Origin: Acidobacteriaceae bacterium
GTDB lineage: Bacteria; Acidobacteriota; Terriglobia; Terriglobales; Acidobacteriaceae
DNA length: 7,430 nucleotides
Direction of reading: 5' to 3'
Assembly: GCA_030042915.1 (NCBI GenBank)
Contig: JASHYS010000170.1
Location: forward strand, 1-7,430
Shown: in pieces, positions 5,929-7,430 of the stretch
Layout: each line of letters opens with the position of its first letter
Position numbering within the stretch: the stretch's first letter is position 1
Notes under the pieces: model-generated
Seen by the model: only the letters and a program-made list of their open reading frames with translations
Database searches by the model: none
Told to the model about the DNA's origin: nothing
Made by a program: the position numbers and the translations under genes

Positions 5929-5944
5929 AGCTTTCTATTCCCTA
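5911..5944 (+). repeat. 17-bp tandem duplication across the M1-like stop codon
   Basis: AAGCTTTCCGTTCCCTA (5911-5927) is followed directly by AAGCTTTCTATTCCCTA (5928-5944), identical at 15 of 17 positions. The first copy encodes the final residues KLSVP and most of the TAA stop; the second lies in the 28-base gap between the convergent genes. Confidence 0.85.
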
Positions 5945-5956
5945 ATCCCTGTCTCT

Positions 5957-6685
5957 TCACGCCGCTTTCAGCCGGAAACCATCCGGGTCTTTCCCGCGCA
6001 CCCTCCGCCACCACACCTGGAACGTGGGAATATTCAGGGTGACCGAAAAAATCTTGCGCAGTTTGCCAGGCGGGCAGTGCAGCGGCTTCATCCCGTGCCA
6101 CGAAATCGGCGTGCGCTGAAATAGAAGGCTTCCGTTTCCAGCCGGACCGTGCCCGGCCGCCACCGTCAGCTCGTCAAACGTCGGCGCCGAGTGCGTCGGA
6201 ATCGGCTTGTCGCTTGCCAGAATCAGAGTCTGGCCGCCCCACGCCGGATCCCAATCCTTCTCATCGTTGAAGTGGAAGATGTGCGTGGCCCGTTTGCGCG
6301 CTGCATCGCAATGCGGCGAGACCGAGCAGCCCTCCCATGCGTAGTGCCACGAGAATGTGGGAATATACGTGCGCCGCCCCAGCAGCCGCCGTAAGAACTG
6401 CTGATAGTAGTCGCCGCGCAACTCGTCGAGAAATTCCTGCCACGGCACAGGCAATTCCAGCCCAGCCTTGTAGTGCAGCATGAAGCGGTTGTGTGGCATC
6501 TGGCCGTGCCCGCGTCGCATATCCACGTGCTTCTCAAAGCTATCCACCGCGGGCAACGTCTCACGCAAGCGCTGGTATCCTTCGGCCGTCAGGGTGTGAT
6601 CGATATGGGCGTAGGGATAAGGCTGCGCCCTTTGAAATTTCTCCGCGGAGAGGCCTTCCAAAACTTCGGGGTTTAAATACTGCAT
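5957..6685 (-). CDS. 2-oxoglutarate/Fe(II)-dependent dioxygenase (prolyl-hydroxylase-like)
   Basis: The 242-residue cytoplasmic protein has a double-stranded beta-helix dioxygenase core. Iron ligands are seen as H125-x-D127 in 'SPHCDAARKRATHIFHFN' and a distal His197 in 'PISWHGMKPL'; Arg210 in 'GKLRKIFSVTLN', 13 residues after His197, is placed to bind the 2-oxoglutarate carboxylate. Such enzymes couple 2-oxoglutarate decarboxylation to hydroxylation of a protein side chain or small molecule. The N-terminus 'PYPYAHIDHTLTAEGYQRLRETLP' is the lead-in typical of prolyl-4-hydroxylase-like members of 2OG-Fe(II) families. The ATG at 6685 is chosen over the in-frame TTG at 6703 because GAGGAAG sits seven bases before it. 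It is convergent with the M1-like gene and downstream of der on the same strand, 101 bases away. The substrate cannot be read from this context. Confidence 0.88.
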   Translation of the reverse strand: MQYLNPEVLEGLSAEKFQRAQPYPYAHIDHTLTAEGYQRLRETLPAVDSFEKHVDMRRGHGQMPHNRFMLHYKAGLELPVPWQEFLDELRGDYYQQFLRRLLGRRTYIPTFSWHYAWEGCSVSPHCDAARKRATHIFHFNDEKDWDPAWGGQTLILASDKPIPTHSAPTFDELTVAAGHGPAGNGSLLFQRTPISWHGMKPLHCPPGKLRKIFSVTLNIPTFQVWWRRVRGKDPDGFRLKAA

Positions 6686-6692
6686 CGCTCTG

Positions 6693-6699
6693 CTTCCTC
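6693..6699 (-). promoter_or_regulatory. Ribosome binding site of the dioxygenase gene
   Basis: On the minus strand GAGGAAG lies seven bases before the ATG at 6685. It falls inside the extension that the alternative TTG start at 6703 would add, so it argues for the ATG. Confidence 0.7.
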
Positions 6700-6708
6700 G
6701 CAAGGGGA

Positions 6709-6714
6709 AATATA
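6709..6714 (-). promoter_or_regulatory. Possible -10 box (TATATT) of the dioxygenase gene
   Basis: TATATT on the minus strand lies about 23 bases before the ATG, which would leave a short leader containing the ribosome binding site. The hexamer 17 bases further up, ATAAAA, is a poor -35. A second AT-rich box, TAAAAT (6731-6736), stands out in otherwise GC-rich DNA. Independent transcription from der is possible but unproven. Confidence 0.3.
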
Positions 6715-6760
6715 AGATCGGTCTGATTCTATTTTATCGGCGCCCGCCGAGGCCTCCCCG

Positions 6761-6786
6761 CTGACACACTGATCGCTGACCACTGA
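6761..6786 (+). repeat. Short CTGA heptad repeat at the der 3' end
   Basis: CTGA occurs at 6761, 6769, 6776 and 6783, spaced 8, 7 and 7 bases, within CTGACACACTGATCG then CTGACCACTGATTAC. It abuts the der stop codon (6787-6789). It looks like a degenerate simple tandem repeat. The rest of 6704-6786 holds only the weak promoter boxes. Confidence 0.6.
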
Positions 6787-7430
6787 TTACCGGCCACTCG
6801 CCGCGTTCCGTGGCCTCACTTTGAACCAGATCGGAGTTCCTTTGAATCCGAATGCGTCGCGAATCTTGTTCTCCAAAAACCGCTCGAACGCGAAGTGGAG
6901 CTTTACGGCGCGATCGGTAAACAGCACAAAGGTGGGCGGAGCCACGGCCGCCTGCGTCATATAAAAGATGCGCACGCGTTTCGCCATCGGCACCGGTGCA
7001 CGCTGAAAGTCGATGCGCTCCAGGAACCGGTTCATCGCGCCGGTCGATACCCGCTTGCGACGCTCTTTGGCCACGGTCAGCACTTCGCGCAGCACGCGTG
7101 CCATGCCTTTGCGTTCCGTTCTCGTGCCTTCGAGCGCCGAAAGAAAAAGCACCGGCGCATAATCAAGATACTTGAGCGTTGCGCGCAGCTGCCGCTCGAA
7201 GATCGCGCGATCGGCGGGCTTCTTTCCATCGGTCCGTCGCGTAGTCACCGCATCCCACTTGTTCACAATAATGATCACGCTGCGCCCGCTCTCGTGCGCA
7301 TATCCGCCGATGGTCGCATCGCTCGCCGTCACGCCCTCCGTTGCGTCGATCACCAGCAGCGCCACGTCAGCGGCCTCAAGATGCCGCCGCGCCATCACCA
7401 CGCTCAGCTTCTCCGCCATCAATTTCGTTT
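6787..7430 (-). CDS. der: Ribosome-assembly GTPase Der (EngA), C-terminal part (5' end outside window)
   Basis: The last 213 residues of Der are present; the frame is open to the right edge. Der is a GTPase with two tandem G domains and a C-terminal KH-like domain that acts in 50S ribosomal subunit assembly. What is seen belongs to the second G domain: 'MAEKLSVVMARRHLEAADV' just after the switch II region, 'ALLVIDATEGVTASDATIGG', the G4 motif NKWD (7252-7263) for guanine recognition, and the G5 motif SAL (7132-7140). The KH-like domain follows, with the typical 'APPTFVLFTDRAVKLHFAFERFLENKIRDAFGFKGTPI' character split over about the last 60 residues. The apparent start near 7422 is an internal TTG (Leu), not a true start. 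The family call is firm; nothing looks truncated at the C-terminus. Confidence 0.95.
   Translation of the reverse strand, partial: TKLMAEKLSVVMARRHLEAADVALLVIDATEGVTASDATIGGYAHESGRSVIIIVNKWDAVTTRRTDGKKPADRAIFERQLRATLKYLDYAPVLFLSALEGTRTERKGMARVLREVLTVAKERRKRVSTGAMNRFLERIDFQRAPVPMAKRVRIFYMTQAAVAPPTFVLFTDRAVKLHFAFERFLENKIRDAFGFKGTPIWFKVRPRNAASGR

Noticed and set aside
4442..6124. 560-codon open frame overlapping the M1-like gene
   Set aside because: Its product is Arg/Pro/Ser-rich with no recognisable domain, as expected of a shifted frame in GC-rich DNA, and it runs past the M1-like stop into the antisense of the dioxygenase gene.

Overview
The window is GC-rich, densely coding bacterial DNA. 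The gene content points to Acidobacteriota, most likely class Terriglobia: an ECF-type sigma factor next to a zinc-finger/HEAT anti-sigma-like protein, an M1-peptidase-like secreted protein with the ending typical of that group, and a 'GTCATCCTGA...GTCGAAGGATCTG' type of dispersed palindrome. This placement is inference from sequence style; no search was run.

Layout, left to right. (1) 3-2840, plus strand: the 3' end of a sigma-70 family (ECF-like) factor, a single-pass anti-sigma-like protein with a zinc-binding N-terminus and a HEAT-repeat C-terminus, then a secreted protein with two PDZ domains and a Gln-rich repeat/coiled-coil tail. A clear intrinsic terminator (2868-2897) closes this block. 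Its order resembles an envelope-stress module: sigma factor, membrane sensor, periplasmic PDZ effector. (2) 2918-5928, plus strand: rlmB (23S rRNA 2'-O-ribose methyltransferase, SpoU family), overlapping by ATGA a 728-residue secreted M1-aminopeptidase-like protein whose zinc-binding and GAMEN-equivalent motifs are degenerate. (3) 5957-7430, minus strand, convergent with block 2: a 2OG-Fe(II) dioxygenase and, upstream of it, the C-terminal part of the ribosome-assembly GTPase Der, cut by the window edge.

The most unusual signals lie outside ordinary gene calls. Three palindromic elements occur in about 4 kb. One interrupts the start of the M1-like gene and is translated as a long n-region before the signal peptide. 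The other two share a 14-bp core and overall size; one sits in the leader of the PDZ gene, the other is an in-frame insert near the end of the M1-like gene. There is also a 17-bp tandem duplication across the M1-like stop codon, a CTGA heptad repeat at the der 3' end, and a possible leaderless start for rlmB.

No tRNA, rRNA, CRISPR array, transposase or phage gene was seen. No gene-free stretch exceeds about 120 bases.
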